Below, piece by piece: positions 51,503 through 60,352 of a stretch of 64,000 nt of DNA. The position numbers and the translations under genes were made by a program. Under the pieces are notes generated by a model that did not search any database, was not told where the DNA came from, and saw nothing but the letters and a program-made list of their open reading frames with translations. Origin of the DNA: Anaerolineae bacterium (lineage in GTDB: Bacteria > Chloroflexota > Anaerolineae > B4-G1 > DUEL01); contig JAFGEI010000217.1 in NCBI GenBank assembly GCA_016931695.1, positions 30,248 to 94,247 on the forward strand, in the 5' to 3' direction. How positions within the stretch are numbered: the first letter of the stretch is position 1; each line of letters opens with the position of its first letter.

Positions 51503-52654
51503 TCAGCGCCTGTAGAGTACAAACTGTCCGCCCGCGTCAATCTGGTAGACCACGCTGATTGCCCCGACGCGGTTCCCCTGTTCGTCAAATCCCTCGATCG
51601 GGCCGGTAATGCCGGCAAAGTCGGCCAGTTCGTCGTGCAGGTAGTCGGCGAGCAGCGCCGGGTCGTCGGACCCGGTCTGCTCGATGGCATAGACAACCAG
51701 GCGGAACCCGTCTGCCGCTCCCAGGGTACGATTGCTGGCCGGGAACTCGCCATAGGCCTGCTCGTAATCGGCGACAAAAGCAGCGGTCTCGGGGTACTGC
51801 AGCATATCCTGGGCCAAGAGCTCCGTGGTGACAAAAGTCCCCGCCGCTGCTGGCCCGGCGTAAGCGACGAACTCTGGGGTATCGAGGGCATCGCCGCCGA
51901 CGAACTGGACCTCCAGGCCGCTCTCGTACATCTGGCGCGCCAGCAGCCCTCCTTCGACATAGTAGCCGGTGAAATAGAGCGCGTCGGCCTCGCGCTCCGT
52001 CAATTCCTGGATCAAGGCGGTGAAATCCCGCTGACCCAAGCGGACGGCGGTCGACAAGACGACCGTTCCCCCGCGCACCTCGATGGCGGCCTGGGCCAGC
52101 GCGGCCAGTTCGTAGGCATACAAAGAGTGATCGTGGACCAAAGCGACCCGCGGCCGCTGCAGGTCGTCGACCATCAACCCGGCCGCGCATTGCGCCTGTC
52201 GCGCGTTGGTGGAACAGGTGCGGAAAAATCCCGGGCACCCCTGTTCGGTCAACTGCATCACGGTCGAGGCGGGCGTGATCTGCAGCACGCCCGCCTCAGC
52301 ATAGATCGCCGACGCCGCGGCAGTGGCATCCGAGTTGTACGAGCCCACGACGGCAACGACCCCTTCCGCTACCAGCCGCTCCGCCACCCGGCGCGCCTCC
52401 TCGCTGTCGCCCCGGTCATCCCCGACGACGACCTCGACCGGGCGCCCGCCCAGCACCCCGCCCCGATCATTCACCTGGTCGGCCAGCAACTGGAGCGCGC
52501 GGTAAAAGCCCACCCCCTCGTAGGCCAGGTCGCCGCTCATTGGGCCCTGCACACCGATCCGAACGGGAGAGCGATCGACCCGTCCACAGGCTGTCATCAA
52601 ACCGCACACAGCGGCGAGGATGGCCCCCATCGTCCAGAATAGCCGTGGCTTCAT
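51503..52654 (-). CDS. Leucine/branched-chain-amino-acid-type substrate-binding lipoprotein
   Basis: The protein has 383 residues from the ATG at 52654 after GGGAGGG. The signal peptide ends in the lipobox LMTAC, and the mature part is a type I periplasmic-binding fold of the LivJ/Leu-binding family: VRIGVQGPMSGDLAYEGVGFYRALQLLADQVNDRGGVLGGRPVEVVVGDD, VVAVVGSYNSDATAAAS, ITPASTVMQLTEQG, ALYFTGYYVEGGLLARQM. No ABC permease or ATPase genes are nearby. Instead three kinase genes follow on the same strand, so a sensing rather than uptake role is likely. Its promoter at 52772-52801 is near consensus. The ligand is unknown. Confidence 0.92.
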   Translation of the reverse strand: MKPRLFWTMGAILAAVCGLMTACGRVDRSPVRIGVQGPMSGDLAYEGVGFYRALQLLADQVNDRGGVLGGRPVEVVVGDDRGDSEEARRVAERLVAEGVVAVVGSYNSDATAAASAIYAEAGVLQITPASTVMQLTEQGCPGFFRTCSTNARQAQCAAGLMVDDLQRPRVALVHDHSLYAYELAALAQAAIEVRGGTVVLSTAVRLGQRDFTALIQELTEREADALYFTGYYVEGGLLARQMYESGLEVQFVGGDALDTPEFVAYAGPAAAGTFVTTELLAQDMLQYPETAAFVADYEQAYGEFPASNRTLGAADGFRLVVYAIEQTGSDDPALLADYLHDELADFAGITGPIEGFDEQGNRVGAISVVYQIDAGGQFVLYRR

Positions 52655-52771
52655 TTTTTTGCCCTCCCATCCCACTTGCAAGCCGCGATCCATCACGTCC
52701 TTGCGATTGGGCCGAGATGTGGAGAAAGAGCCAGCTTGTGCGCTTTTCAAGGGTCGACTGGATACAAATAG

Positions 52772-52801
52772 ATTATAGCACAACCCCAGGCAGTTTGGCA
52801 A
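52772..52801 (-). promoter_or_regulatory. Promoter of the sensor operon (minus strand)
   Basis: Read on the minus strand, TTGCCA (52801-52796) and a perfect TATAAT (52777-52772) are 18 bases apart. The leader before the lipoprotein ATG is about 110 bases. Confidence 0.75.
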
Positions 52802-52904
52802 TGCCCCCCCTGGGAGGGATTTCAAAGCAAAACACGCGACTGCCGCTTTTCTCTGCCATGGGAGCCTGAAAATGGCATCTCACGCTACCCAGGCCGTCAT
52901 TCCC

Positions 52905-52942
52905 GCGAAGCATGTCCCCGCTTTCGCGGGGACATGCTTCGC
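52905..52942. repeat. 17-bp perfect inverted repeat
   Basis: GCGAAGCATGTCCCCGC-tttc-GCGGGGACATGCTTCGC has a four-base loop. It follows GTCATTCCC, a common context of dispersed bacterial palindromes. It separates the two divergent promoters. Confidence 0.85.
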
Positions 52943-52999
52943 CGTGTCAATTCGTGTCACACCGATTTCCTCCAGCCGCTTTGCCCTCCATGTCCTCAT

Positions 53000-53028
53000 T
53001 TGCATGACCTGGCAGAGAAGTGTAGAAT
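53000..53028 (+). promoter_or_regulatory. Promoter of the ubiX-type gene and cyclase
   Basis: TTGCAT (53000-53005) and TAGAAT (53023-53028) are 17 bases apart, 20 bases before the ATG. GAGG lies in the short leader. Confidence 0.7.
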
Positions 53029-53048
53029 CAGATAGCGAGGATTGCGCG

Positions 53049-53603
53049 ATGAAAATCATTGTTGCCATAACCGGCGCGTCGGGTGCAGTCATGGCGCTCC
53101 GCCTGCTCCAGGAACTGTCCGCCCACCACGTCTACCTGGTCGTCACCGCCGCGGCACGCCGGGTCATTCGCTACGAACTGGGCGACCCAGTCCTGCCCTG
53201 CGCCCGCTGCTTTGCGGCGCAAGAGATGGACGCCAGCATCGCCAGTTCGTCCCACCCGGTCGACGCGATGGTCGTGATCCCCTGTTCGATGAAAACCCTG
53301 GCCGCCATTGCCCACGGCTATACGGACGACCTGGTCGTGCGGGCAGCGGATAACGTCCTGCGCATGAACAAGCGGCTGGTACTGGTGCCGCGGGAAACCC
53401 CGCTCTCGCTCGCCGCGCTGGAGAACATGCGCGTCGCCCGCCAGGCGGGGGCGGTGATCCTGCCGCCGGCGATGGCCTACTACTTTCAGCCCCAGACCGT
53501 CGACGACGTGACTGACTTTTTCGTCGGTAAGGTGCTCGATGCGCTGGGCCTGCCGCACGAACTGTACCGCCGCTGGAGCGGCCCCGAGACTGGAGAGGAA
53601 TAG
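53049..53603 (+). CDS. ubiX: UbiX/Pad1-family flavin prenyltransferase
   Basis: This 184-residue flavoprotein of the UbiX family makes the prenylated FMN cofactor used by UbiD-type decarboxylases. It shows the FMN-binding start IIVAITGASGAVMALRLLQEL, VVIPCSMKTLAAIAHGYTDDLVVRAADNVLRMNKRLVLVPRETPLS and the C-terminal VILPPAMAYYFQPQTVDDVTDFFVGKVLDALGL. The start at 53049 is set by homology. There is no ubiD next to it; instead a cyclase/AAA/TPR gene begins three bases after the stop, so the two are coupled. Its partner decarboxylase must lie elsewhere. Confidence 0.93.
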   Translation: MKIIVAITGASGAVMALRLLQELSAHHVYLVVTAAARRVIRYELGDPVLPCARCFAAQEMDASIASSSHPVDAMVVIPCSMKTLAAIAHGYTDDLVVRAADNVLRMNKRLVLVPRETPLSLAALENMRVARQAGAVILPPAMAYYFQPQTVDDVTDFFVGKVLDALGLPHELYRRWSGPETGEE

Positions 53604-53606
53604 CAA

Positions 53607-56600
53607 ATGACCGCTGACGAGATTTCGGCTCTGCGCGAGGCGATCGCCGCCCTAGAAGCGCAGCGGGCCATCCTGGGCGATGCGGTGGTCGAGACCGCCC
53701 TGGCGCCGCTGCAGGAGAAACTGCTCGCCCTCACCCGCGCCGCTCCCCCCGCAGACGAGCGCAAGCGGGTCACCATCCTCTTTTCCGACCTGGCCGGGTT
53801 CACCGCCATGTCCGAAACCCTCGATCCGGAAGACGTTCACGCCATCATCGACGCCTACTTTGCGCGCATGAACCCCGCCATCACCCGCTTTGGCGGCGTG
53901 ATCGAAAAGTACATTGGCGACGCGGTGATGGCCCTCTTTGGCGCTCCCCACGCCCTGGAGAACCACGAAGAGATGGCGGTCCGCGCGGCGCTGGCCATGC
54001 AGCAGGCGCTGGACGAGTACAACCAGGAACTGGAACGGGAGCGCGGCCTACAACTGGCCATGCGCATCGGCCTCAACACCGGGCTGGTGATGTACGGGGC
54101 AATGGGCGGCAAGGCGAGCTCCGACTTCACCGTCATCGGCGACGCGGTCAACCTGGCCTCGCGGCTGGAGCACGCCGCGCCGGTCGGCGGCATCCTGGTC
54201 AGCAGCGAGACGGCGCAGCGGCTGCATGCGATCTTTGAATTCGAGCCGCCGCAGCAGGTCACGGTCAAGGGCAAGGCAGAGCCGATCACCGTCTACGTGG
54301 TGCGGGGGGAAAAGGCGCAGCGGGGGCAGGTGCGCGGGCTGGCGGGGCTGCACGCGCCGATGGTGGGGCGCGAGCGGGAGATGGCGGCGCTGCAAGAGTC
54401 TTTCACCCGCGCGGTGGACGACAAGAACTGGCAGGTGGCGATGCTGGTCGGCGAGGCCGGCATCGGCAAGAGCCGCCTGCGGCGCGAGTTCGTCGCCTGG
54501 GTCAAGCAGGCCCACCCGCAGACCCGGCTGGTCATCGGCCGCTGCTACGCCCACACCCGCGACACGCCCTATTCCCTGGTCGCCGACATTGTGCGCAGTC
54601 TCTTCCAGATCGACGCGCAGGCCGATACCGCCACCACCCTCGCACAACTTGCAGAACGGGTGCGGGTGCTGGACCCGGCGGTCAACGAGACCGAATTCCG
54701 CTACCGGCTGGCCTCCCTCGCCAGCATCCTGGGCCTGCCGCTGCCCGACAATCCGCTGCACGCCCTGGCCCCAGAGCAGCGGCGCGACCGCGTCTTTCTC
54801 TCCCTGGAATGGATGCTGCTGGCAGTTTCAGCCGTCGCGCCAATGCCGATCATCCTCGACGACCTCCACTGGGCCGACACGACCTCCTGCGCCGTCGTCG
54901 AGCGCTGGGCTCAGGTGGCGCGCCGCGGTGCCACCGGCAACCACACCGCCTTCTTCCTGCTGATCAGCCGCCCGGCCGAAGAGCCCAACTCGCCACTGGA
55001 CCAGTTGATCGAGCAGTTGTCGACGCCGCCCTGCCTGGCGTTGCGCCTCTCCCCCCTGGACGAGGGGCAATCCACTGCACTCGTCTCCGCCCTGCTCGCC
55101 GGCGTCGACCTGCCAGCCGAGCTGCTGACACTGATCACCGCACGCGCCCAAGGCAACCCGTTCTTTGTCGAAGAACTGCTGCGCACGCTCATCGAGAACA
55201 AGTGCCTGACCCACGATCCGGCTTCCGGGCGCTGGCGCGTGACACAGCACGTGGCCGAACTCGACGTGCCCGGCACCGTACAGGGGGTGTTGGCCGCCCG
55301 CCTGGATCGCCTGCCGCCGCTGGACAAGCAGATCCTCCAACGGGCCGCTGTCAGCGGGCGGGTCTTTTGGCAGCAGCTGTTGGCCCGGATCAGCCAAGAC
55401 GGGCAGAACGTAGAACAAGCGGTACAGGAAACGCTCGACCGCCTGCAGGCCCGCCAGTTGGTGCTCCAGATGGGCGAGTCGCAGGTCATCAACGATTGGG
55501 AGTGGGCCTTTCGCCACGCCCTCACCCAGGAGGTTGCCTACGCCAGCCTGCCTCGCGGGGTGCGACAGCGCATCCACGCCCAGGTGGCACGCTGGTTGGA
55601 AGAACGGATCGTCGAACAGCAGAGCACGTTCATCCCGCTCATTGCCTATCACTACGATCAGGGTAACGTACCGCAAAAGGCGGCCATCTACCTGCGACGG
55701 GCTGGCGAACAGGCAGCCGCCCAGTTCGCCAACGACGACGCGGTACGCTACCTGAGCCGCGCCATCGAACTGGCCCCGCCGGCGGACGAGGCGGAACGCT
55801 ACGCGCTCTTGCTGGCGCGGGAGAACGTCCTGCACCTGCAGGGAGCGCGGGAGGTCCAGGCGCAGGACCTGTCGCTCCTGGCGCAGCTGGCAGACACGCT
55901 GGACGACGACCGTCGGCGGGCCGAGGCCGCCCTGCGCCGCGCCCGCTACGCCCAGGCGACCAGCGATTTTTCAGCGGCGATCGCCGCCACCCAGGAAGCC
56001 GCCCGTTGGGGAGAGGCCAGCCGCGACTCTGTGCTCCAGGCGTCCGCCCACCTGGGATGGGGTGACGCCCTCTTGAGCCAGGGCGCCTATGAAGCGGCGC
56101 GGCCGCAGCTCGAACAGGCGTTGGAGCTGGCCATGTCTGCCGAGGCCCACCAGGTCGCAGCCCATAGCCGCCATGCCCTCGGCCGTGCTGCCTTCGACCA
56201 GGGCGATTATGCGCAGGCGACCGCCGATTACGAGTGGGCGCTGGATATTTACCGCGCCAGCAGCGACCGGCGCGGAGAAGCCAGCGTGCTGAACAGCCTG
56301 GGTGTCGCCTGCTGGAAACTGGGCGAATACGACCGCGCTCGATCATACTACCACCAGGTGCTCCAGATACGGCGCGAGACCGGCGACCGGCGCGGCGAGG
56401 CCGGGATGCTGAACAACCTGGGGGTGATCTTCCAGGAACTGGCCCGGCACGACGAGGCGCTCGATTACTACGAACAGTCCTTGCACATCGCCCGCCAGAT
56501 CGAGGAGCGCCGCGGCGAAGCCGTTGCCCTGGAAAACAGCGGCATCACCTACATCTCCCAGGGCCAATACAGCCGGGCGTCAGCCAACCTTGAGACGGCA

Positions 56601-57314
56601 CTGTCGATCTACTGCGAGATCGGCGACCGGTGCGGCGAGAGCAACGCGTTGAACAACCTCGGCTATGTCGCGTCGCTCCAGGGCGATTACGCCACAGCGC
56701 GGCGGTATTTCGAGCAGGCGCTGGTCATCTACCGCCAGGTCGGCAACCGTTGGGGCGAGGGCATCGTCCTCGACGACCTGGGCTTTGTCGCCCACCACCA
56801 GGGCGACGACGCGGCGGCCCTCGATTACGCCCAACAGTCGCTCCAGGTAAGCGGGGAACTGGCCGATCGCTCCACCCAGGCCTACGCCCTGATCCACCTG
56901 GGCCACGCCTTGCTGGGCCTGGACCGCCCGGACGAGGCGGCGGCGGCCTACCAACATGCGCTCGACCTGCGACAAGAGATCGGCCAGCAGAATCGCGCCA
57001 TGGAGGGCTGGGCCGGCCGGGCCCAGGTGGCAATGGCAAAAGGGGAACTGGAACAGGCGCAGGCCTGCGTCGAACCCATCCTGCAGCACCTGCAAGACGG
57101 CAACCTGGAAGGGTGCCAGGAGCCTTTCTGGATCTATGTCACCTGTTATCGCGCCTTGCAGCGCAGCGGCGACCCCCGCGCCCCGCAGCTCCTTGCCGAG
57201 GCACACCGGCTGCTCCAGGAGCGAGCGCAGCAGATTCCCGACGCGCAGCTGCGCCGCTCATTCCTGGAGAACATTGCCGCCCACCGCGAGATCGTGCAGG
57301 CGTTCGAAAAGTAG
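53607..57314 (+). CDS. Class III adenylate cyclase-AAA ATPase-TPR protein
   Basis: This 1235-residue protein has a coiled N-terminal 45 residues, then a single class III cyclase domain (about 50-235) with all catalytic residues: metal Asp in ILFSDLAGFTAM and YIGDAVMALFG, the adenine-specifying Lys and Asp (EKYIGD, SDFTVIGD) and Asn-Arg in GDAVNLASRLE. It should form a homodimer and make cAMP. Next is an AAA/STAND-type ATPase ([29 protein letters not shown]) at about 270-560, then a helical region and many TPR repeats (for example NNLGVIFQELARHDEALDYYEQSL). The architecture matches the 39.9-43.7 kb protein except for one instead of two cyclase domains. A hairpin follows the stop. Confidence 0.93.
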   Translation: MTADEISALREAIAALEAQRAILGDAVVETALAPLQEKLLALTRAAPPADERKRVTILFSDLAGFTAMSETLDPEDVHAIIDAYFARMNPAITRFGGVIEKYIGDAVMALFGAPHALENHEEMAVRAALAMQQALDEYNQELERERGLQLAMRIGLNTGLVMYGAMGGKASSDFTVIGDAVNLASRLEHAAPVGGILVSSETAQRLHAIFEFEPPQQVTVKGKAEPITVYVVRGEKAQRGQVRGLAGLHAPMVGREREMAALQESFTRAVDDKNWQVAMLVGEAGIGKSRLRREFVAWVKQAHPQTRLVIGRCYAHTRDTPYSLVADIVRSLFQIDAQADTATTLAQLAERVRVLDPAVNETEFRYRLASLASILGLPLPDNPLHALAPEQRRDRVFLSLEWMLLAVSAVAPMPIILDDLHWADTTSCAVVERWAQVARRGATGNHTAFFLLISRPAEEPNSPLDQLIEQLSTPPCLALRLSPLDEGQSTALVSALLAGVDLPAELLTLITARAQGNPFFVEELLRTLIENKCLTHDPASGRWRVTQHVAELDVPGTVQGVLAARLDRLPPLDKQILQRAAVSGRVFWQQLLARISQDGQNVEQAVQETLDRLQARQLVLQMGESQVINDWEWAFRHALTQEVAYASLPRGVRQRIHAQVARWLEERIVEQQSTFIPLIAYHYDQGNVPQKAAIYLRRAGEQAAAQFANDDAVRYLSRAIELAPPADEAERYALLLARENVLHLQGAREVQAQDLSLLAQLADTLDDDRRRAEAALRRARYAQATSDFSAAIAATQEAARWGEASRDSVLQASAHLGWGDALLSQGAYEAARPQLEQALELAMSAEAHQVAAHSRHALGRAAFDQGDYAQATADYEWALDIYRASSDRRGEASVLNSLGVACWKLGEYDRARSYYHQVLQIRRETGDRRGEAGMLNNLGVIFQELARHDEALDYYEQSLHIARQIEERRGEAVALENSGITYISQGQYSRASANLETALSIYCEIGDRCGESNALNNLGYVASLQGDYATARRYFEQALVIYRQVGNRWGEGIVLDDLGFVAHHQGDDAAALDYAQQSLQVSGELADRSTQAYALIHLGHALLGLDRPDEAAAAYQHALDLRQEIGQQNRAMEGWAGRAQVAMAKGELEQAQACVEPILQHLQDGNLEGCQEPFWIYVTCYRALQRSGDPRAPQLLAEAHRLLQERAQQIPDAQLRRSFLENIAAHREIVQAFEK

Positions 57315-57315
57315 A

Positions 57316-57350
57316 ACGGATGGGCCAGAGTTGAACTCTGGCCCATCCGT
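57316..57350. terminator. 15-bp perfect hairpin between convergent genes
   Basis: ACGGATGGGCCAGAG-ttgaa-CTCTGGCCCATCCGT lies 2 bases after the cyclase stop and 4 bases before the stop of the minus-strand ThiS-like gene. It can end both transcripts, although T runs are poor. GATGGGCCAGAGTT recurs at about 63873, so this may also be a repeat family. Confidence 0.65.
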
Positions 57351-57353
57351 CCG

Positions 57354-57554
57354 CTATCCCCCGGCAATCAGGTGGATCAGCCGCACGTTGGCGCCATCGG
57401 GGATCACGCGGCGGTCGTACTCCTCTTCGTAGACGACTTGGCCGTCGACGGTGACGACGATGTGCGGATACGTGTAACCAAGCCGGTCGAGGAGAACAGA
57501 GACCGTCAACCCCTCCCGCCAATCGACCTCGTCGCGGTTGTTGACGCGGATCAT
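57354..57554 (-). CDS. ThiS/MoaD-like sulfur-carrier protein
   Basis: This 66-residue beta-grasp protein ends in the Gly-Gly tail (LIHLIAGG) that is adenylated and thiocarboxylated in MoaD/ThiS proteins. The track ORF is longer, but the family-sized product starts at the ATG at 57554 (MIRVNNRDEVDWREG); the site upstream is weak. It lies 47 bases after the aldehyde oxidoreductase gene on the same strand. Such small carriers often accompany tungsten/molybdenum aldehyde oxidoreductases, where they may supply sulfur for the pterin cofactor. That link is inferred from position. Confidence 0.8.
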   Translation of the reverse strand: MIRVNNRDEVDWREGLTVSVLLDRLGYTYPHIVVTVDGQVVYEEEYDRRVIPDGANVRLIHLIAGG

Positions 57555-57601
57555 GGGAACGAGGCCGCCTGGCACTTTCGGGCGCCAGGCGGCTCTCCTC
57601 G

Positions 57602-59755
57602 CTACAGGTGCTTCTCGACGACGGCGACGACCTCGGGCAGGTCCATGCCCAGTTGTCGCAGCTTCTCCAGCGTCGGCACGCCGTCGTTCGACCAGCCGCG
57701 CCGGGCATACACGGCGTCGATGAGCTTTTGATAGCGCTCGGTGCGATACTGGCGGTGGGCGGCCATCTTTTCCTCTAACGACATCTGCGCCGGGTCGAGG
57801 CCGAGCCACTCGCGGAGCTGGTCGTCGTACCGCTCGGCGCGGGATTCGTACTCTTCCGCCGTCACCGGGCCGGCGGAGCGGTAAGGGATGGCGTCGTGCT
57901 GGCGCAGGCCATAGCCGAGGCGAATATTAAAGACGCGCTGAAAGTTATAGACCCGCTCGGACATGGTGATGATGTCGTCCAGCGTGACGGCGGTGCCGGT
58001 CACGCCCTCATAGATCTTTTGGTAGTTTTCGACGTGGTGCATGATCTTTTGCGGCTCAGGAGAGAGCTTGTTCTTGGGGTGGACCACGTCGTTCCACGGC
58101 AGCTTGCAAAAGCCACACAGGCCGAACCAGGTGCGCCACATCGGAAAGTAGTGCAGCGCCTCGGCCTTGTCCTCAAAGGTCGGCAGCTCGTTGTTGACCA
58201 TGTCCATAAAGATCAGCCAGGCCTCGTCGTGCTGCGGCCCCTTGTTGGTCAGTCCGTACCCGCCCTGCTGTGCCAGCGACTCTTTGGTCATGTACTCCGA
58301 GTACTCCAGCCCCTTGGCCTGCATGCCAATGTCCCGCACGAACTGGGCATCGGCGCCATAGTGCTCGACGAAATAGTCCTGCATACCGCGGATGCCCATG
58401 CCAAAGATGCGGCCGAACTCGTCGCCGCGGGCCATCTGGTGCAGCACCTCGATCGCGTCGTCGGCGCTGCCAAAAGTCAGCTCGAGCCCGCCGGTCTTGG
58501 CTTCGTCGAGGATGCCGGCTTCGTAACACTCCATCGCAAAGGCCATCGCCGTGCCGAAAGAGATGGTATCGATGCCGTACGTGTCGCAGTAAAAGTTGAT
58601 CTCTAGAATCGCGTCGGGTTCAAAGATGCCACAGTTCGAGCCGACACCGGCGACGGTCTCGTACTCGGGCCCGTCGACGATGACCGCCTGCCCCTTGTAC
58701 GGCCCGCTGCGCACGACGTAGCCATCAACAGCGTGGGCGCAAGCGACGGTGCAGCCATACCAGCAGCCATCGGGCAAGCCCTGGGTCAGGCGGGCCTCCC
58801 ACACCTCGCCGTTGATCTTGGGCGTGTCGGGATGGGTGCCGAATTTGAAATTGTGCACCGGCAGCAAGTCGTAATCGTCCATGATCTGCACCAGGTAGGG
58901 CGTACCGCGGCTGCGCATGCGATTCTGGACGGGATCGTAATCGTGCACCTCCTGGTGCATTTCGGCGCCGGTCTCTTGCAGCAGCCCCAGGTCGGCCGGG
59001 GCGTTCAGATTGCCGGCAATGGGAAAGGTGCGCACGACCAGCGCCTTGACCTTTTTGTCGCGCAGGACGGTGCCGATGCCGCCGCGCCCGGCCTGCTTGT
59101 AGCGCAGGTCCTGCCGCCTGCGGTCGTAGAGGCTAAAGTTGAGGCAGCCCATCCGGCTGTGCTCGGAACCGCGCCCCGCGCTGACAAAGGACATCTGCTG
59201 GCGATCCGACTCGCTCTCGGCATAGTGCTCGAGGATCCACTTGCCCAGCACGTGCGTATCGGTGGGGGCGTCGGCGGGCACCTCCTCGATCGTGATCCGC
59301 CCGGCAGGGGCGTCGACAAAGACGATGACCTCCTGCTCCGCCTTGCCCTGCACCTCGATCGCATCCCAGCCGGCAAACTTTAAATATGGACCAAAGTGAC
59401 CGCCGGCATTGCTGTCGATGGGCACGCCGGTCAGCGGCGAGATCGCGGCGGCGATCGATTTGCCAGCGCCGGGGTACTGGGTCGTGCCGCCGCAGGGGCC
59501 AGAGGAGATGACGATCTCGTTCTCGGGATCGTCCCAGCGGGTGTCGTCGTCGACGCCGTGCCACAGCAGGTAGAGGTCAAAGCCGCGTCCGCCGATAAAC
59601 TTTTCCTTCATCAGGTTGGTGACCGGCCTGGCGGCAATCGTGTTATCGGACAGGTTGACATAGAGCGTCTGGCCGGCGTAACCGCGCTTGATGGAAGGCG
59701 CGTCATAGGTCAACTCGGCCAGAACGCGGCGGGGGGATAAGGTCTTTTCAGCCAT
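57602..59755 (-). CDS. Aldehyde:ferredoxin oxidoreductase (tungsten/molybdenum pterin)
   Basis: The protein has 717 residues from the ATG at 59755 after AAGGAGAGAGAGA; the longer track ORF runs into the ferredoxin gene. Domain 1 has the pterin-binding segments FIGGRGFDLYLLWHGVDD, GPCGGTTQYPGAGKS and AGGHFGPYLKFAGWDAIEVQG. Later come the Fe-S ligands C-x3-C-x3-C (CWYGCTVAC) and the C-terminal Cys in FGLCGFCKLPW, plus the GVGSNCGIFE stretch. It oxidises aldehydes to acids (or reduces acids) using ferredoxin. Most AORs have about 600-630 residues; the additional length lies partly in the C-terminal region after about 620. A four-cluster ferredoxin gene precedes it by 11 bases. Confidence 0.94.
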   Translation of the reverse strand: MAEKTLSPRRVLAELTYDAPSIKRGYAGQTLYVNLSDNTIAARPVTNLMKEKFIGGRGFDLYLLWHGVDDDTRWDDPENEIVISSGPCGGTTQYPGAGKSIAAAISPLTGVPIDSNAGGHFGPYLKFAGWDAIEVQGKAEQEVIVFVDAPAGRITIEEVPADAPTDTHVLGKWILEHYAESESDRQQMSFVSAGRGSEHSRMGCLNFSLYDRRRQDLRYKQAGRGGIGTVLRDKKVKALVVRTFPIAGNLNAPADLGLLQETGAEMHQEVHDYDPVQNRMRSRGTPYLVQIMDDYDLLPVHNFKFGTHPDTPKINGEVWEARLTQGLPDGCWYGCTVACAHAVDGYVVRSGPYKGQAVIVDGPEYETVAGVGSNCGIFEPDAILEINFYCDTYGIDTISFGTAMAFAMECYEAGILDEAKTGGLELTFGSADDAIEVLHQMARGDEFGRIFGMGIRGMQDYFVEHYGADAQFVRDIGMQAKGLEYSEYMTKESLAQQGGYGLTNKGPQHDEAWLIFMDMVNNELPTFEDKAEALHYFPMWRTWFGLCGFCKLPWNDVVHPKNKLSPEPQKIMHHVENYQKIYEGVTGTAVTLDDIITMSERVYNFQRVFNIRLGYGLRQHDAIPYRSAGPVTAEEYESRAERYDDQLREWLGLDPAQMSLEEKMAAHRQYRTERYQKLIDAVYARRGWSNDGVPTLEKLRQLGMDLPEVVAVVEKHL

Positions 59756-59766
59756 TCTCTCTCTCC

Positions 59767-60183
59767 TTATGCCTGGGGCCCTGGAGCGCTGGGCGTCTCC
59801 ACTTCGACGATCTCGAGCGCGCCGGCCGGGCATTCGTCGACACAGTTGCCGCAAGCCACGCACTTGAAGGGTTGGGACTGGTCCGGGTGATAGATCATTG
59901 CCAGGTAAGGGCAAAAGCCGACGCAGGAAAGGCAGCCCACGCACTGCTTTTCCCGCAGCAGGACGACGCCCTGCTTGTTGCGCGTGAGTGCATTGACCGG
60001 GCAGACGTCGATGCAGTCTCCCTTTTGTACGCAGTAGAGGGCGCTGATCGAGCCGTCGTCGTGTTCCTGGATGCGGATACGGGATTTGTCGCGGTCGGTG
60101 ACCTTGAACCAGGTTTGTGAGCAAACCTCCTCGCAAATATGGCAGCCAACGCAGCGGTCCGGATAGAAGGCTAGAACTTTCAT
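59767..60183 (-). CDS. Polyferredoxin (four [4Fe-4S] motifs), AOR electron-transfer subunit
   Basis: This 138-residue HycB/DMSO-reductase-B-type iron-sulfur protein has four cysteine sets, CVGCHICEEVC, CVQKGDCIDVCP, CVGCLSCVGFCP and CVACGNCVDECP: 16 cysteines, enough for four [4Fe-4S] clusters. There is no signal peptide, so it is cytoplasmic. The gene is 11 bases before the aldehyde oxidoreductase, and the pair probably forms an AorAB-like complex that passes electrons on to ferredoxin or NAD. The ATG at 60183 follows an AAGGAG site. Confidence 0.94.
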   Translation of the reverse strand: MKVLAFYPDRCVGCHICEEVCSQTWFKVTDRDKSRIRIQEHDDGSISALYCVQKGDCIDVCPVNALTRNKQGVVLLREKQCVGCLSCVGFCPYLAMIYHPDQSQPFKCVACGNCVDECPAGALEIVEVETPSAPGPQA

Positions 60184-60290
60184 ACTCCTTTCTCCTTGTT
60201 AATTGGGACTCGGCAGGTACAAGCGCCTTATTCTATCACACCTGCAAGGAACATGAAAGTGAGAGCACGAACGGGTGCACTTTCTTGGGG

Positions 60291-60335
60291 TGCCCCAAGA
60301 TGCAGCGGGGTTGTACTCCGCCGCATCTTGGGGCA
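60291..60335. terminator. Long hairpin downstream of the 100-residue exported protein gene
   Basis: TGCCCCAAGATGC and GCATCTTGGGGCA are perfect inverted arms with an inner GCGG/CCGC pairing. The hairpin lies about 18 bases beyond the stop of the minus-strand gene at 60353. There is no strong T run, so it could be a repeat or a barrier element. Confidence 0.55.
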
Positions 60336-60352
60336 TTATTGGGGGTATCCGA

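Larger units (their letters stand above)
52655..53048. other. Divergent intergenic region, sensor operon / ubiX-type gene
   Basis: These 394 bases contain the promoter of the sensor operon (52772-52801), a 17-bp perfect inverted repeat (52905-52942) and the ubiX promoter (53000-53028). No supported ORF was seen. Confidence 0.65.

Noticed and set aside
49430-52642. 1070-residue plus-strand ORF
   Set aside because: It is a shadow of the sensor kinase and binding-lipoprotein genes on the other strand, with no recognisable domain.
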